From the NCBI GenBank assembly GCA_943788195.1, contig CALSPH010000001.1, positions 1,725,884 to 1,789,883 on the forward strand: DNA of 64,000 nucleotides, in the 5' to 3' direction. The stretch is from an uncultured Bacteroidia bacterium. Its GTDB lineage: Bacteria > Bacteroidota > Bacteroidia > NS11-12g > UBA955. A model generated the notes under the pieces. It made no database searches and was not told where the DNA came from. It saw only the letters and a list, made by a program, of their open reading frames with translations. Of this stretch, positions 9,979-18,623 are shown one piece after another; the first letter of the stretch is position 1, and every line of letters starts with the position of its first letter. Position numbers and translations under genes: made by a program.

Positions 9979-10644
9979 TTGTTGATTCGTAATAGATTTT
10001 ATTGCATCGCATTGTGCCTTTTAAGCTTTAGCTTTATTGGCAGTGGATCGTATACGTATAAAATTGCCAAAGTGCAATATCGCGGAGGTGGGGATTGGTA
10101 TGCAAATCGTACTGCATTGCCCAACTTGGTCAAATTTTGCAATCAAAACATTAAAACTCACATCAATCCCAATGATGCTATTGTTGATATTGCCTCAGAT
10201 GAAATCTTTGATTACCCTTATATTTATTTAACAGGGCATGGAAATATCGTTTTTGATAACAAAGACGCCTCTAATCTTAGAAAATACTTAGAAGCTGGAG
10301 GTTTTATTCATATTGACGACAACTATGGGTTAGATAAATATGTAAGGCCTCAAATGAAAAAGGTCTTTCCTGATCTCAGTTTTGTCGAATTGCCATACTC
10401 CCATAAGATTTATAGCATAAAATACCCCTTCCCTAAAGGATTACCCAAAATTCATGAACACGATGGCAAACCAGCGCAAGGTTTTGGACTGATTTATAAA
10501 GGCAGATTGGTTTGCTTTTACTCATATGAGTCCGATTTGGGCAATGGATGGGAAAATCCTGAAGTGCATAACGATCCAGCGGAAAAACGTGCTCAAGCGC
10601 TTAAAATGGGTGCTAATATCATGCAGTATGCACTGACGTACTAG
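9979..10644 (+). CDS. DUF4159 domain-containing secreted protein
   Basis: A 221-residue protein with an N-terminal hydrophobic leader (FYCIALCLLSFSFIGSGSYT), then the DUF4159 pattern: VQYRGGGDWYANRTALPNLVKF, YPYIYLTGHGNIVF, LRKYLEAGGFIHIDDNYG, FPDLSFVELPYSHKIYSIKYPF. DUF4159 resembles the glutamine-amidotransferase-like domains found with MoxR and aerotolerance proteins. The biochemical role is unknown. The only plausible start that keeps the leader is TTG at 9979, 11 bp after the previous stop, so translation is probably coupled to the upstream gene. The C-terminus KMGANIMQYALTY is typical of the family. Confidence 0.85.
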   Translation: MLIRNRFYCIALCLLSFSFIGSGSYTYKIAKVQYRGGGDWYANRTALPNLVKFCNQNIKTHINPNDAIVDIASDEIFDYPYIYLTGHGNIVFDNKDASNLRKYLEAGGFIHIDDNYGLDKYVRPQMKKVFPDLSFVELPYSHKIYSIKYPFPKGLPKIHEHDGKPAQGFGLIYKGRLVCFYSYESDLGNGWENPEVHNDPAEKRAQALKMGANIMQYALTY

Positions 10645-10666
10645 TCTGTGAAGATAATAGCGTGTC

Positions 10667-12292
10667 CTAAACCTCCTTATCCAGCAGATTCGTCACTACA
10701 TGATAACGTGGGTCATCAATGGATGATTCTATAACATCGGCAAAGTCAGGGTTGTTCTTTAGCAATAAGTCTTTACACTCAGGACTCAAATGGGTCAGCT
10801 TTACTTCTTTACCCAATTCAAGATACTTGTCCGCAATACTGCGCAGTGCTTCAATACCTGAATGGTCACTCACTCTAGATTCTATAAAATCAATTTCAAC
10901 TTTCTTCGGATCCTCTTTTATATCAAATTTACTTTGGAAATTCTGGGTTGATCCAAAAAACAAAGGACCCCAGATCTCATACACTTTGGTTCCATCCTCT
11001 TTGATGCGCTTTCGAGCACGAATCATTGTTGCATTCTTCCAAGCAAAAACCAATGCTGAAATCAAGACCCCAACCAACACTGCTATGGCTAAATCTTGCC
11101 AAACCGTAATTGCAGAAACCACAATCAATACAATTGCATCTGACAATGGGATCTTGTTGAGCACGCGAAAACTACTCCATGCAAACGTGCCGATCACTAC
11201 CATAAACATTACGCCTACTAATGCAGCAATCGGGATCTGCTCAATTAAACCCGAACCAAACAAAATGAAACAAAGCAGTGCTATAGCTGCCACCATTCCG
11301 GATAATCGACCTCTCCCACCTGAATTCACGTTAATGATGGATTGACCAATCATTGCGCAACCGCCCATGCCTCCAAATAAACCATTCACAATATTTGCGC
11401 TTCCTTGTGCAATACATTCACGATTACCACTTCCTCTGGTTTCGGTTAAATCATCCACCAAATTTAGCGTCATTAAGGATTCGATAAGCCCCACTGCTGC
11501 AAGTAAACTCGCTGTTGAGATAATGGTTCCCCAGTGCCCTTTTATGCTATCGAATAATCCAAATATCTGAAATTGAAATGTGGGTAAACTTCCTTTTAAT
11601 CCGCTACCACCACCGTCTTTAATGAAAGAACCAACCGTACTCACATCACCGATTAAACCTTTACCGAAGATCGTGATAGCCGCTACTACTAATATAGCAG
11701 TTAAGGCTCCAGGTATTTTTTTGGTCAATTTGGGTAACAACCACATAATTGCCATGGCTAAGGCTACTAAACCCACCATAACATATAAATCGGATCCTTG
11801 CATCCAAGATTTACTGTCACCGGCCCCTGATTTAAAGAAATCCAATTGTGACAAGAAAATCACAATAGCCAGGCCATTTACAAATCCCATCATCACAGGA
11901 TGCGGAATAAGACGGACAAATTTACCCAACTTAAATACGCCAGCCATTATTTGAATAAAACCTACAATGAGCAATGTTATAAATAACCATTGAAGTCCTA
12001 AATTCGGAATAGGATTCGCTAAAGTTAGACCAATATCATTCCCTTGCTTAATCAAATGAACCATCACAATGGCCATGGCTCCCGTTGCTCCAGAAATCAT
12101 TCCCGGGCGACCACCAAACATGGAAGTGATTATGCCCATCATAAATGCGCCATATAAGCCCACCAATGGGTCAATTCCAGCAACAAAGGCAAAGGCTACT
12201 GCTTCTGGCACCAATGCCAATGCTACAGTTAAACCCGATAAAATGTCATCTTTGGGATTAAAAGTAAAATTCTTGAAAATGAACTTAGTCAT
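10667..12292 (-). CDS. SulP-family inorganic anion transporter
   Basis: A 541-residue SulP (SLC26-like) permease. The N-terminus DDILSGLTVALALVPEAVAFAFVAGIDPLVGLYGAF contains the sulfate-transporter signature; about 10-12 membrane helices follow (residues 15-400), including GGMGGCAMIGQSIINVNSGGRGRLSG. A cytoplasmic STAS domain spans about residues 430-525 (KVEIDFIESRVSDHSGIEALR). Substrates in the family are sulfate, bicarbonate or other anions; the specificity cannot be told here. It converges with the DUF4159 gene with only 22 bp between stops. No carbonic anhydrase or sulfate-assimilation gene is adjacent to narrow the substrate. Confidence 0.9.
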   Translation of the reverse strand: MTKFIFKNFTFNPKDDILSGLTVALALVPEAVAFAFVAGIDPLVGLYGAFMMGIITSMFGGRPGMISGATGAMAIVMVHLIKQGNDIGLTLANPIPNLGLQWLFITLLIVGFIQIMAGVFKLGKFVRLIPHPVMMGFVNGLAIVIFLSQLDFFKSGAGDSKSWMQGSDLYVMVGLVALAMAIMWLLPKLTKKIPGALTAILVVAAITIFGKGLIGDVSTVGSFIKDGGGSGLKGSLPTFQFQIFGLFDSIKGHWGTIISTASLLAAVGLIESLMTLNLVDDLTETRGSGNRECIAQGSANIVNGLFGGMGGCAMIGQSIINVNSGGRGRLSGMVAAIALLCFILFGSGLIEQIPIAALVGVMFMVVIGTFAWSSFRVLNKIPLSDAIVLIVVSAITVWQDLAIAVLVGVLISALVFAWKNATMIRARKRIKEDGTKVYEIWGPLFFGSTQNFQSKFDIKEDPKKVEIDFIESRVSDHSGIEALRSIADKYLELGKEVKLTHLSPECKDLLLKNNPDFADVIESSIDDPRYHVVTNLLDKEV

Positions 12293-12370
12293 AAGTGATT
12301 TTTTGAAGGTCGCAAATGTAGCCTAATCCTCGTAAGAATTCCCAGAAGTTCTAAAGATTTGACAGGTGCA

Positions 12371-12919
12371 TTAAATAGAATCCGCACTCCGCTTATAATG
12401 ATTTTGCACAATTTGATCCATGCATACGGTTGACTTTACCAGTGTAAACCATTGCTCCTCGGGCATATGGCCAAACAAACGCACACCACCTCCCAATAGA
12501 ACTGGCATAGTGGTAATAATCATTTCATCAATTAAATTTTTGGCTAGAAAGCTCTGAATCAACTGTCCTCCATCAATATACAGTTTAAGGTGATTTTTGC
12601 TATGGATGTGTGCAAGTACTGCCTTCAGCTCTCCTTTCACTAGATGAACCTTTCCTTTATATGCCTCAGACACTTCAGACAGGGTATTGCTCAATACATA
12701 AACCGGTTTTTCATAAGGCCAGTCCATATCAAAAGAGCATATCTTCTCGAAAGTCCGTCTCCCCATTAGCAAGGCATCCACACGATTCATAAAAGCGCCA
12801 TACCCCATGTCTTCCCCTTCGGTAACCTTTATTTTATTAAGCCAATCCAAACCTTCATTCCGGTCTGAGATATAGCCATCAATACTTGTCGCGATAAATA
12901 CTGAGTTCATTTTATTCAT
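12371..12919 (-). CDS. dihydrofolate reductase family protein (RibD C-terminal-like)
   Basis: About 182 residues of the RibD_C / DHFR-like reductase fold. Motifs are SVFIATSIDGYISDRNEGLDWL at the start, DALLMGRRTFEKICSFD (NADPH-binding region), KPVYVLSNTLSE, LKLYIDGGQLIQSFLAKNLIDEMIITTMPVLLGGG and RLFG. Members reduce pterin- or riboflavin-like substrates or act as general NADPH reductases; the actual substrate is unknown. The start MNKMNSVF at 12919 (or the second ATG at 12910) fits the family; an upstream ATG at 12985 would add unsupported residues. It stands alone between the SulP gene and a T9SS protein gene. Confidence 0.85.
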   Translation of the reverse strand: MNKMNSVFIATSIDGYISDRNEGLDWLNKIKVTEGEDMGYGAFMNRVDALLMGRRTFEKICSFDMDWPYEKPVYVLSNTLSEVSEAYKGKVHLVKGELKAVLAHIHSKNHLKLYIDGGQLIQSFLAKNLIDEMIITTMPVLLGGGVRLFGHMPEEQWFTLVKSTVCMDQIVQNHYKRSADSI

Positions 12920-13064
12920 TGCAGTACATTTATTCAAATATAAATTTAAATAATGCAATCGTATCGAATTGACTTTGAATTTCAACTTACTGCAGATTGT
13001 CTTTCTATATACTTAGGTTTTTATTTAGTTTTGGGGTAACATTGAGTACGGGCTAAATAAAAAT

Positions 13065-14126
13065 ATGATTAAGGTAATTACTTTCTGCATTTTAACTTTG
13101 ATGAGTCTACCTGCATTTACCTGCAACCTTTCGCAATTTACTTTAACCAGTTTTACTGGAAGTGGACCATACACTATTACCACTAGTCTCTGTTTTGGAC
13201 ATGGGTTTACTGGTGGATCTTCTGGCGGGGACCCTACAGGAAGATTTGCATTTTCTTTCTTTGGCAACTCCCCGCTTGTAATTAACTCATTCACTCCAGA
13301 TACAGTAACGGGTGCGTCCACGGGTGTTGGATTTAAGGGAGACACAACCGGCCCAGGCAGCTCGCCTTTATCTGGGCAACAGAATATTATATTCACTACC
13401 ACTACTACATCCGGAAGGCTTGGTTGCTCCAACCCCCCATCCTGCGGGTCTGCCAGGCAAACTTGTATTACATTTACCTTTGTAATGGATAGCATTCCGG
13501 ATTCCATAAGAGTAGTTGGAATAGAGGCGTCTGACAGTTTTACGATTGGAACAGGTTGCAATGGACAAAGTGATATGGTAATTGATTTTTCCTCTTTCCT
13601 TCCTGTGAATTGGTTGGGTGTTACAGGGGAACATTTACCTTCAAATAAGAATCTACTCGTATGGACTGTTGCACAAGAAGAAAACTGCAGTCATTATATT
13701 ATTAGAAGATCACTAGAGCTAAATCACCATCCTGAATGGAAACTTTTGAGTACCATTGACTGCGATAACCGTCTAGAGGTACACCAGCATAGTTATATAG
13801 ACAATAACCCTCCACCCGTAGGTTATTACCAAATTGTACAATACGATTATAATTCAGAAAACTCCAAATCATGGATCATTCCAATTTGGAAAAAAGAGGA
13901 ACAATTGACCCCATTTCCAAACCCATCAGATACATACTTTACACTAAATACGAAAGGTGTCAGTAGGTTAGAAATAATAAACTCATTGGGTAAAATTGTA
14001 GATGAGAAGGATTTGGGATCTGAAACACGAATGGAAATAGATGTGTCAGCTTATACTCCTGGAGTCTATTTTATTCGACTCTATTATGCGAATCGAGTCA
14101 GATTAGAAAAAGTATCTAAATTATAA
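13065..14126 (+). CDS. secreted protein with T9SS type A sorting domain
   Basis: A 353-residue protein with a Sec signal peptide (MIKVITFCILTLMSLPAFTC), a Gly/Ser/Thr-rich beta domain with six or more cysteines (about residues 20-185; for example CFGHGFTGGSSGGDPTGRF), a linker, a fibronectin-like middle (LLVWTVAQEENCSHYIIRRSLE) and the C-terminal sorting domain LTPFPNPSDTYFTL...GVYFIRLYYANRVRLEKVSKL. T9SS CTDs direct export across the outer membrane and attachment to the surface or release. The N-terminal domain is not recognised; the regular cysteines suggest a disulfide-stabilised extracellular module. It stands alone, with divergent spacing from the reductase gene. Confidence 0.82.
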   Translation: MIKVITFCILTLMSLPAFTCNLSQFTLTSFTGSGPYTITTSLCFGHGFTGGSSGGDPTGRFAFSFFGNSPLVINSFTPDTVTGASTGVGFKGDTTGPGSSPLSGQQNIIFTTTTTSGRLGCSNPPSCGSARQTCITFTFVMDSIPDSIRVVGIEASDSFTIGTGCNGQSDMVIDFSSFLPVNWLGVTGEHLPSNKNLLVWTVAQEENCSHYIIRRSLELNHHPEWKLLSTIDCDNRLEVHQHSYIDNNPPPVGYYQIVQYDYNSENSKSWIIPIWKKEEQLTPFPNPSDTYFTLNTKGVSRLEIINSLGKIVDEKDLGSETRMEIDVSAYTPGVYFIRLYYANRVRLEKVSKL

Positions 14127-14252
14127 ACTCCTATAGTATCATCTACTTATTGTGGTATTATTGAGTAATGCAATTGACCTCTTGAAATCTGAAGAAGGTT
14201 TTGTCTTTCATGCTGTTTTCATTGCTCATAACAATACTCTGACAAGCAATGT

Positions 14253-16256
14253 TTAAAAATTCATCAACTGAGGTTCAGCAGGTTTTACGTTTGGCGTTTT
14301 AGGCATAAATTCAATGTCCAAGTTTTCGATTTTTCCTGAAGGTGTAATTTTGAGAAGGACAGATTGATAAGGCTTAAACTCAACCTCAAGTTCCTGTAAA
14401 ATTCCATTCCATGCAATGTTAAATGTTCTTTTTTCGCTTGTTTTCATAAATGATTGGCCCGAAAAAACAGGATAAACCAAGTCTTTAGATTTGGATTGGG
14501 CAAGGAACAAGTAGGCATTCCCCTCCTTGTCTTTTTTACACCAATAAGCGGGCAAGCTATCGCTTTGCAGCAAAGGAGCATTTGGAACAACTTTAGAAAA
14601 ATGAGTTGAAACGTTATTTAATTCCTTTAAGTCATTCAATATTTTACCGTACTCATCAGATTTTGACTTTCCGGGTTGTGCTGGAGACCTTTTTAAACAA
14701 ACGGGTAATCCCTTTTTTGCTAAATGCAACACCCTTTTAAGAGCTCTTATGTCCATGTAGTTAACATCTATATACAATGAAGAGAATTGAGCATCTCCAA
14801 CAACCAGCTTCTTATTAATAAATTCTGCCTGATTTAGGAAATGGCGATTAATCCATATCGGATGATAGCCTTCTACTTCTTTAGGTAGATCGATAAAGCG
14901 CATTTCATATTCTCCCCATACCCAAACACGTTGTCTTTCTGGTGGGTATGCACCTTTCATTACTCCGTCTTCATAAGGTATATAAACAGCTACATCACTA
15001 TACGTTTTGCCCTTTTGCATAAAACCTGCTACTTTCTCCATATATGAATTGAATGCTGGAAGTTCTTCTGTTAAATTACCTCCTTTGCCAATATAGGTTG
15101 TGGCAAAAAAGTCAATACTGTCTGAACCTTTAGGGTTGTAGGGCATGCCATGATAAAAATGATGGTTAATGCCTTGAGCGAAAAGCGCATCTGCAACCAT
15201 TTTAAGATCAGCCATCTGTTCTTGTCTTAAGTAAGTTCCAGGGAAACCGTACATGCAGGTGAAGGTTTCACTAGACACAATAGGTTTGCTGGCTAAGCAT
15301 GCAGAAGAGCTAACTATTCTTGCATAGTTTGGATTGTTTAACATGGCTTCAGATTCTGGAATATCTACTAAACCATAGGTTGTCATTACATCTGTTGGTG
15401 AAGCCAAGCATTGAACCCTAGACCAGGTACCAAGATCTCTGCATTTTTCAACAAATGGTTTGTAAAACCCTTCTGAGACAAATTTATCAATTAAGAGCAT
15501 GTAATCGTACCGAACATCGGGGAAAGAATCCAAGCCTTCTTCCATATATGGTATAAGATCATACCCAAAATTTGCTTTAAAGGCTGAATCAAATCCGGGT
15601 GTCCATATTTTGTTTTTTCCGTTCATTTTTATTTCCCACGAATCTACAAACAATGCATTTTTAGTGCCTTTAAGCGCAGGTTTTAGTGCTTTCACCAAAC
15701 GTTGGGCATAAATTTCAAAGGCATCTTGATCTAAATGGTTAATGACGCGAAGGTTATCTGGATAAGCCCAGCTGTATGTTAAAAAGTGTTCAAAAGCAGT
15801 ATCTCCATAAATTTGAGTACCATTCTTTTTAGTAATATTATCTCCAGCAATAACCCAGGCACTGCCAAACGTAAAATCACAAGACAGCCCAATTGAATCT
15901 GAATAAGCCTTTGTGTAAACAACCATTTCCGACCACTCTGAACTAAGCCATTTTTGGGCACTGGTATCTTTAGGATAATATCGATTATACCTTCGGGCAT
16001 ACATTTCTTTATAGCGATGCAAAGGAAAAAGCCAGCAAATTTCTACTCCACCAAAGTTGTTTTCCTTAACCCAATCCAATTGATATTTGATGTCTGTCTT
16101 TTTTATTTCTGTAGCAAACCACCACCATCTTGTGCATGGTTTGGTGCTTGTGTAAAAAGGGTTTACAGAATCTTGAATTTTTGACTCTTTTATGGATTGA
16201 CAAGAGTTGATGATAAAGATGAAGGCCGCAATTTTTATTGAAATTATTAATTTCAT
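14253..16256 (-). CDS. GH106-like glycoside hydrolase lipoprotein
   Basis: A 667-residue lipoprotein (signal with lipobox IINSC, Cys19). The first mature segment, KPCTRWWWFATEIKKTDIKYQ and ENNFGGVEICW, matches the start of glycosyl hydrolase family 106-like proteins (alpha-L-rhamnosidase and relatives), in which a Trp-rich strand precedes a TIM barrel. Further barrel elements are LFVDSWEIKMNGKNKIWTPGFDSAF, VSSETFTCMYGFPGTYLRQEQM and INHHFYHGMPYNP. Family members release rhamnose from pectic or other glycans; substrate and activity here are inferred. The C-terminal sequence carries a beta-sandwich (ILQELEVEFKPYQSVLLKI). It is shorter than full-length GH106 enzymes (often about 1000 residues). 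The GH28 and GH37 genes lie within 6 kb. Confidence 0.7.
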   Translation of the reverse strand: MKLIISIKIAAFIFIINSCQSIKESKIQDSVNPFYTSTKPCTRWWWFATEIKKTDIKYQLDWVKENNFGGVEICWLFPLHRYKEMYARRYNRYYPKDTSAQKWLSSEWSEMVVYTKAYSDSIGLSCDFTFGSAWVIAGDNITKKNGTQIYGDTAFEHFLTYSWAYPDNLRVINHLDQDAFEIYAQRLVKALKPALKGTKNALFVDSWEIKMNGKNKIWTPGFDSAFKANFGYDLIPYMEEGLDSFPDVRYDYMLLIDKFVSEGFYKPFVEKCRDLGTWSRVQCLASPTDVMTTYGLVDIPESEAMLNNPNYARIVSSSACLASKPIVSSETFTCMYGFPGTYLRQEQMADLKMVADALFAQGINHHFYHGMPYNPKGSDSIDFFATTYIGKGGNLTEELPAFNSYMEKVAGFMQKGKTYSDVAVYIPYEDGVMKGAYPPERQRVWVWGEYEMRFIDLPKEVEGYHPIWINRHFLNQAEFINKKLVVGDAQFSSLYIDVNYMDIRALKRVLHLAKKGLPVCLKRSPAQPGKSKSDEYGKILNDLKELNNVSTHFSKVVPNAPLLQSDSLPAYWCKKDKEGNAYLFLAQSKSKDLVYPVFSGQSFMKTSEKRTFNIAWNGILQELEVEFKPYQSVLLKITPSGKIENLDIEFMPKTPNVKPAEPQLMNF

Positions 16257-16365
16257 GCAGTAAAATTACATTTATCCCTCGAACTTTAATGAGAATTAGG
16301 AAAGAAGGTTAAAATTCATTGGTTTTTAATATATACTTTTGTCCCAATGATTAAATTTTGATCAT

Positions 16366-17559
16366 ATGCGCAAAACCTTATTTCTAACTATTCTAATACT
16401 ATCTGTTGTTGTGGGTTGGTTTTTTGGCTATATCAATTTTCCTTTTATAGATCAATCGCAATCATTTTGGGTGGGTTTAATAGGCGGGATAGTAATCGTA
16501 TGGTTGGTAATTACAATTACCAATGCTAGAAGTAAATTATTCAATCAGAGCAGAAGTTCTCTAAAAGCAAAGTTGCTTTTACCTATCGTATTGACCACCC
16601 TCTTTATTGCAGTTCTTTTTTTATGGGCTAAAAATCGAAGTCTAAAGTCTAGCATCAGCAATTTTAATAAACAAATTCCATATGCAAGTTCAATTTCTAG
16701 CAGTCAACAAGTAGAATTTCTTGCAATTATGAATTCGCTACTTGATACTGTAGGAAATGAGCTAAAAAGTTCAAAAAACAACACTTTAAGTATTTCTACT
16801 ATTGGCAGAATTGCTGCTTTTAGCAACACGATTGGGTCTTACCAATTCATCTCTTCAGATACTGGAATTGTTAAAAAAGTGAGCCCTGTAAAAGGCTATC
16901 TCTTGCTAAGTTTAATTCATATGAATATGGATTCTTCATCGTTTACCCAAATCAAAAGGCAAGTATCATTTGCTGGAGCTGTGTTAAGAAATGTTAACTT
17001 GTCTGCTTATAATCTTCAAGGCATTAATCTAAAGGAAGCGAATCTGGAAGGAGCTGTATTAAACGGAACCAATATGTCAAAGTCCAATCTGTATGGTGCC
17101 AATTTTGCTAAAGCTCAAATGCAAAATATGAACCTAAGCCATTCGGTTTTGAAAAAAGCAAATTTGGATTGGTCAGATTTATCTGGTTCAATCCTTTTTA
17201 AGGCAAATATGGAAAAGGCAGTTTTAAGAAATGCTAAGCTCAATAGAACAGATTTAAGAGAAGCACTGCTTAATGATGCTAGGCTTCATTCAGCTATCCT
17301 TAATGATGCAGACTTAACTGGGTGTGAACTTAACAATGCTGTATTTAAAACAGCAAACTTATCAAATGCCAAATTAGTAAACGTAGCCTTACTACGCTCT
17401 GATTTTAGTTACACTATCTTAAGCAATACTCAAGTAGATAGTACATTGCTGGTAGACATAAAGAAATGGAAGATTTATGGGGAAGGTGAATTACTAAAGC
17501 GCTATGATATCACGTTTGATAATGGCCAATCTTGTTGGAGGCTCCAAGAAAAAGATTAA
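16366..17559 (+). CDS. membrane pentapeptide-repeat protein
   Basis: A 397-residue protein with three N-terminal membrane helices (about residues 4-24, 32-51 and 68-88), an extracytoplasmic region of about 110 residues, then a pentapeptide-repeat beta-helix from about residue 195 to 355 (repeating A-N/D-L-x-x: LSAYNLQGINLKEANLEGAVLNG). The repeats fold as a right-handed quadrilateral helix, usually for protein interaction. There are no catalytic residues. The combination of a membrane anchor and beta-helix is similar to ion-channel-associated pentapeptide proteins in other bacteria. A TACTTTTG -7 element (16334-16341) precedes it, but no well-spaced TTG is seen. The stop overlaps the convergent next gene by 4 bp. 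Confidence 0.82.
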   Translation: MRKTLFLTILILSVVVGWFFGYINFPFIDQSQSFWVGLIGGIVIVWLVITITNARSKLFNQSRSSLKAKLLLPIVLTTLFIAVLFLWAKNRSLKSSISNFNKQIPYASSISSSQQVEFLAIMNSLLDTVGNELKSSKNNTLSISTIGRIAAFSNTIGSYQFISSDTGIVKKVSPVKGYLLLSLIHMNMDSSSFTQIKRQVSFAGAVLRNVNLSAYNLQGINLKEANLEGAVLNGTNMSKSNLYGANFAKAQMQNMNLSHSVLKKANLDWSDLSGSILFKANMEKAVLRNAKLNRTDLREALLNDARLHSAILNDADLTGCELNNAVFKTANLSNAKLVNVALLRSDFSYTILSNTQVDSTLLVDIKKWKIYGEGELLKRYDITFDNGQSCWRLQEKD

Positions 17560-18500
17560 AAGCGCTTTTTTAATACATGGTTCAATTTATGGGCAAACCT
17601 GACCACAACCTCATCGTTTGAATGGAAGGGCTCCAATTCTATTCCCATAGACCAACTTAAATAGCTTTGTAGGTCATTCAGGTAGTTTGCAAATAGCTCG
17701 GGTGTGCATTGCTTAACTTCATCAAGTTGATGTTTTTTTTGAAGAACTAAGCCCAATTCCTGCCCTATAGCATTATTTATAATATCCACATAATTATCTT
17801 CAGGGTAGTTAGATGTGTCTTGCAATTGTTCAGGAGTAAATTTACCCGTTGTTAGCTCTGGCATATTTTTACGTTCATGAACATCCGCCACAAAGCTTGC
17901 CAGTTCTTTGGAAAAGAATGAGGTTATAATTGCTTGCGCAGCAATGTGGTTAAAGGTATTAATGTATCCTTTTTCGCCACTATCCTTTGTGTTTTTATAA
18001 GCTCGTTCTGTTTTATTAATATGCTGAGATAAGGCCAAGGCTAAATCATAGAATGCTACATCGCGGTACCCAAATATCCCTGCCTCTCTTCTGGCTAGAA
18101 GAAATACATTTTTTAAATTATTTCTGATTCTGATAGTATGTGGAGACCTCAAAGTAAGTTTCACTTTATCTAATAGGCCGCCATTCTTTGCTTTTATAAT
18201 TACAGCTTGCGACAAACCACTTTTTAATTCACACTTAGTTTCTGATTTCTTATTTTTTAGTTTCAATTGAACCATAGAATTGGAACCCATACACCCATTA
18301 TAGTTGTAATATTTAACCTGAACTTTTGACTTAAAATCATCTAATGAGTTGAATCGAGAAGCCAAAACGGGTTGAGCTAAAATAAGAGGCTCATATAGAG
18401 CGTTTCCGGTTTCTTTACCTACTTTTTTATTGGTGCTTTTATCACTACCTCTACAGGCAAGGCATAAAACTAAAATAAACAACAATAGAAGACGCACCAT
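17556..18500 (-). CDS. lipoprotein with DUF6973-like domain
   Basis: A 314-residue lipoprotein (leader MVRLLLLFILVLCLACRG, lipobox Cys16). The middle and C-terminal parts resemble DUF6973: ARREAGIFGYRDVAFYDLALAL, NTFNHIAAQAIITSFFSKELASFVADVHER and DNYVDIINNAIGQELG, with the H...HE...NN-x-x-G spacing typical of that domain. The N-terminal 100 residues are not recognised; paired cysteines (NGCMGS, KCELKS) may form a disulfide. Function is unknown. It is anchored on the periplasmic side of a membrane. It overlaps the convergent pentapeptide-repeat gene by 4 bp and diverges from the GH28 gene. Confidence 0.6.
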   Translation of the reverse strand: MVRLLLLFILVLCLACRGSDKSTNKKVGKETGNALYEPLILAQPVLASRFNSLDDFKSKVQVKYYNYNGCMGSNSMVQLKLKNKKSETKCELKSGLSQAVIIKAKNGGLLDKVKLTLRSPHTIRIRNNLKNVFLLARREAGIFGYRDVAFYDLALALSQHINKTERAYKNTKDSGEKGYINTFNHIAAQAIITSFFSKELASFVADVHERKNMPELTTGKFTPEQLQDTSNYPEDNYVDIINNAIGQELGLVLQKKHQLDEVKQCTPELFANYLNDLQSYLSWSMGIELEPFHSNDEVVVRFAHKLNHVLKKRF

Positions 18501-18623
18501 GCCTTAAAAATTTCTAACAAAGGTATTTTCAAAAATCATTGAATGCGAATCTAGCTCATAAAATTGATTTTGGAAAGCGCTATATTCGCATAGCATTTTA
18601 TCAAGAGAAAAAAGTAAATACCA

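Noticed and set aside
10719..12326. Series of long open frames on plus, opposite the SulP gene
   Set aside because: They are antisense to a well-conserved transporter, have no family features and no start signals; they reflect codon bias.
13025..13634. Overlapping minus-strand frames opposite the T9SS gene at 13.1 kb
   Set aside because: They mirror the Gly/Thr-rich codons of the real gene and have no start signals or homologous features.
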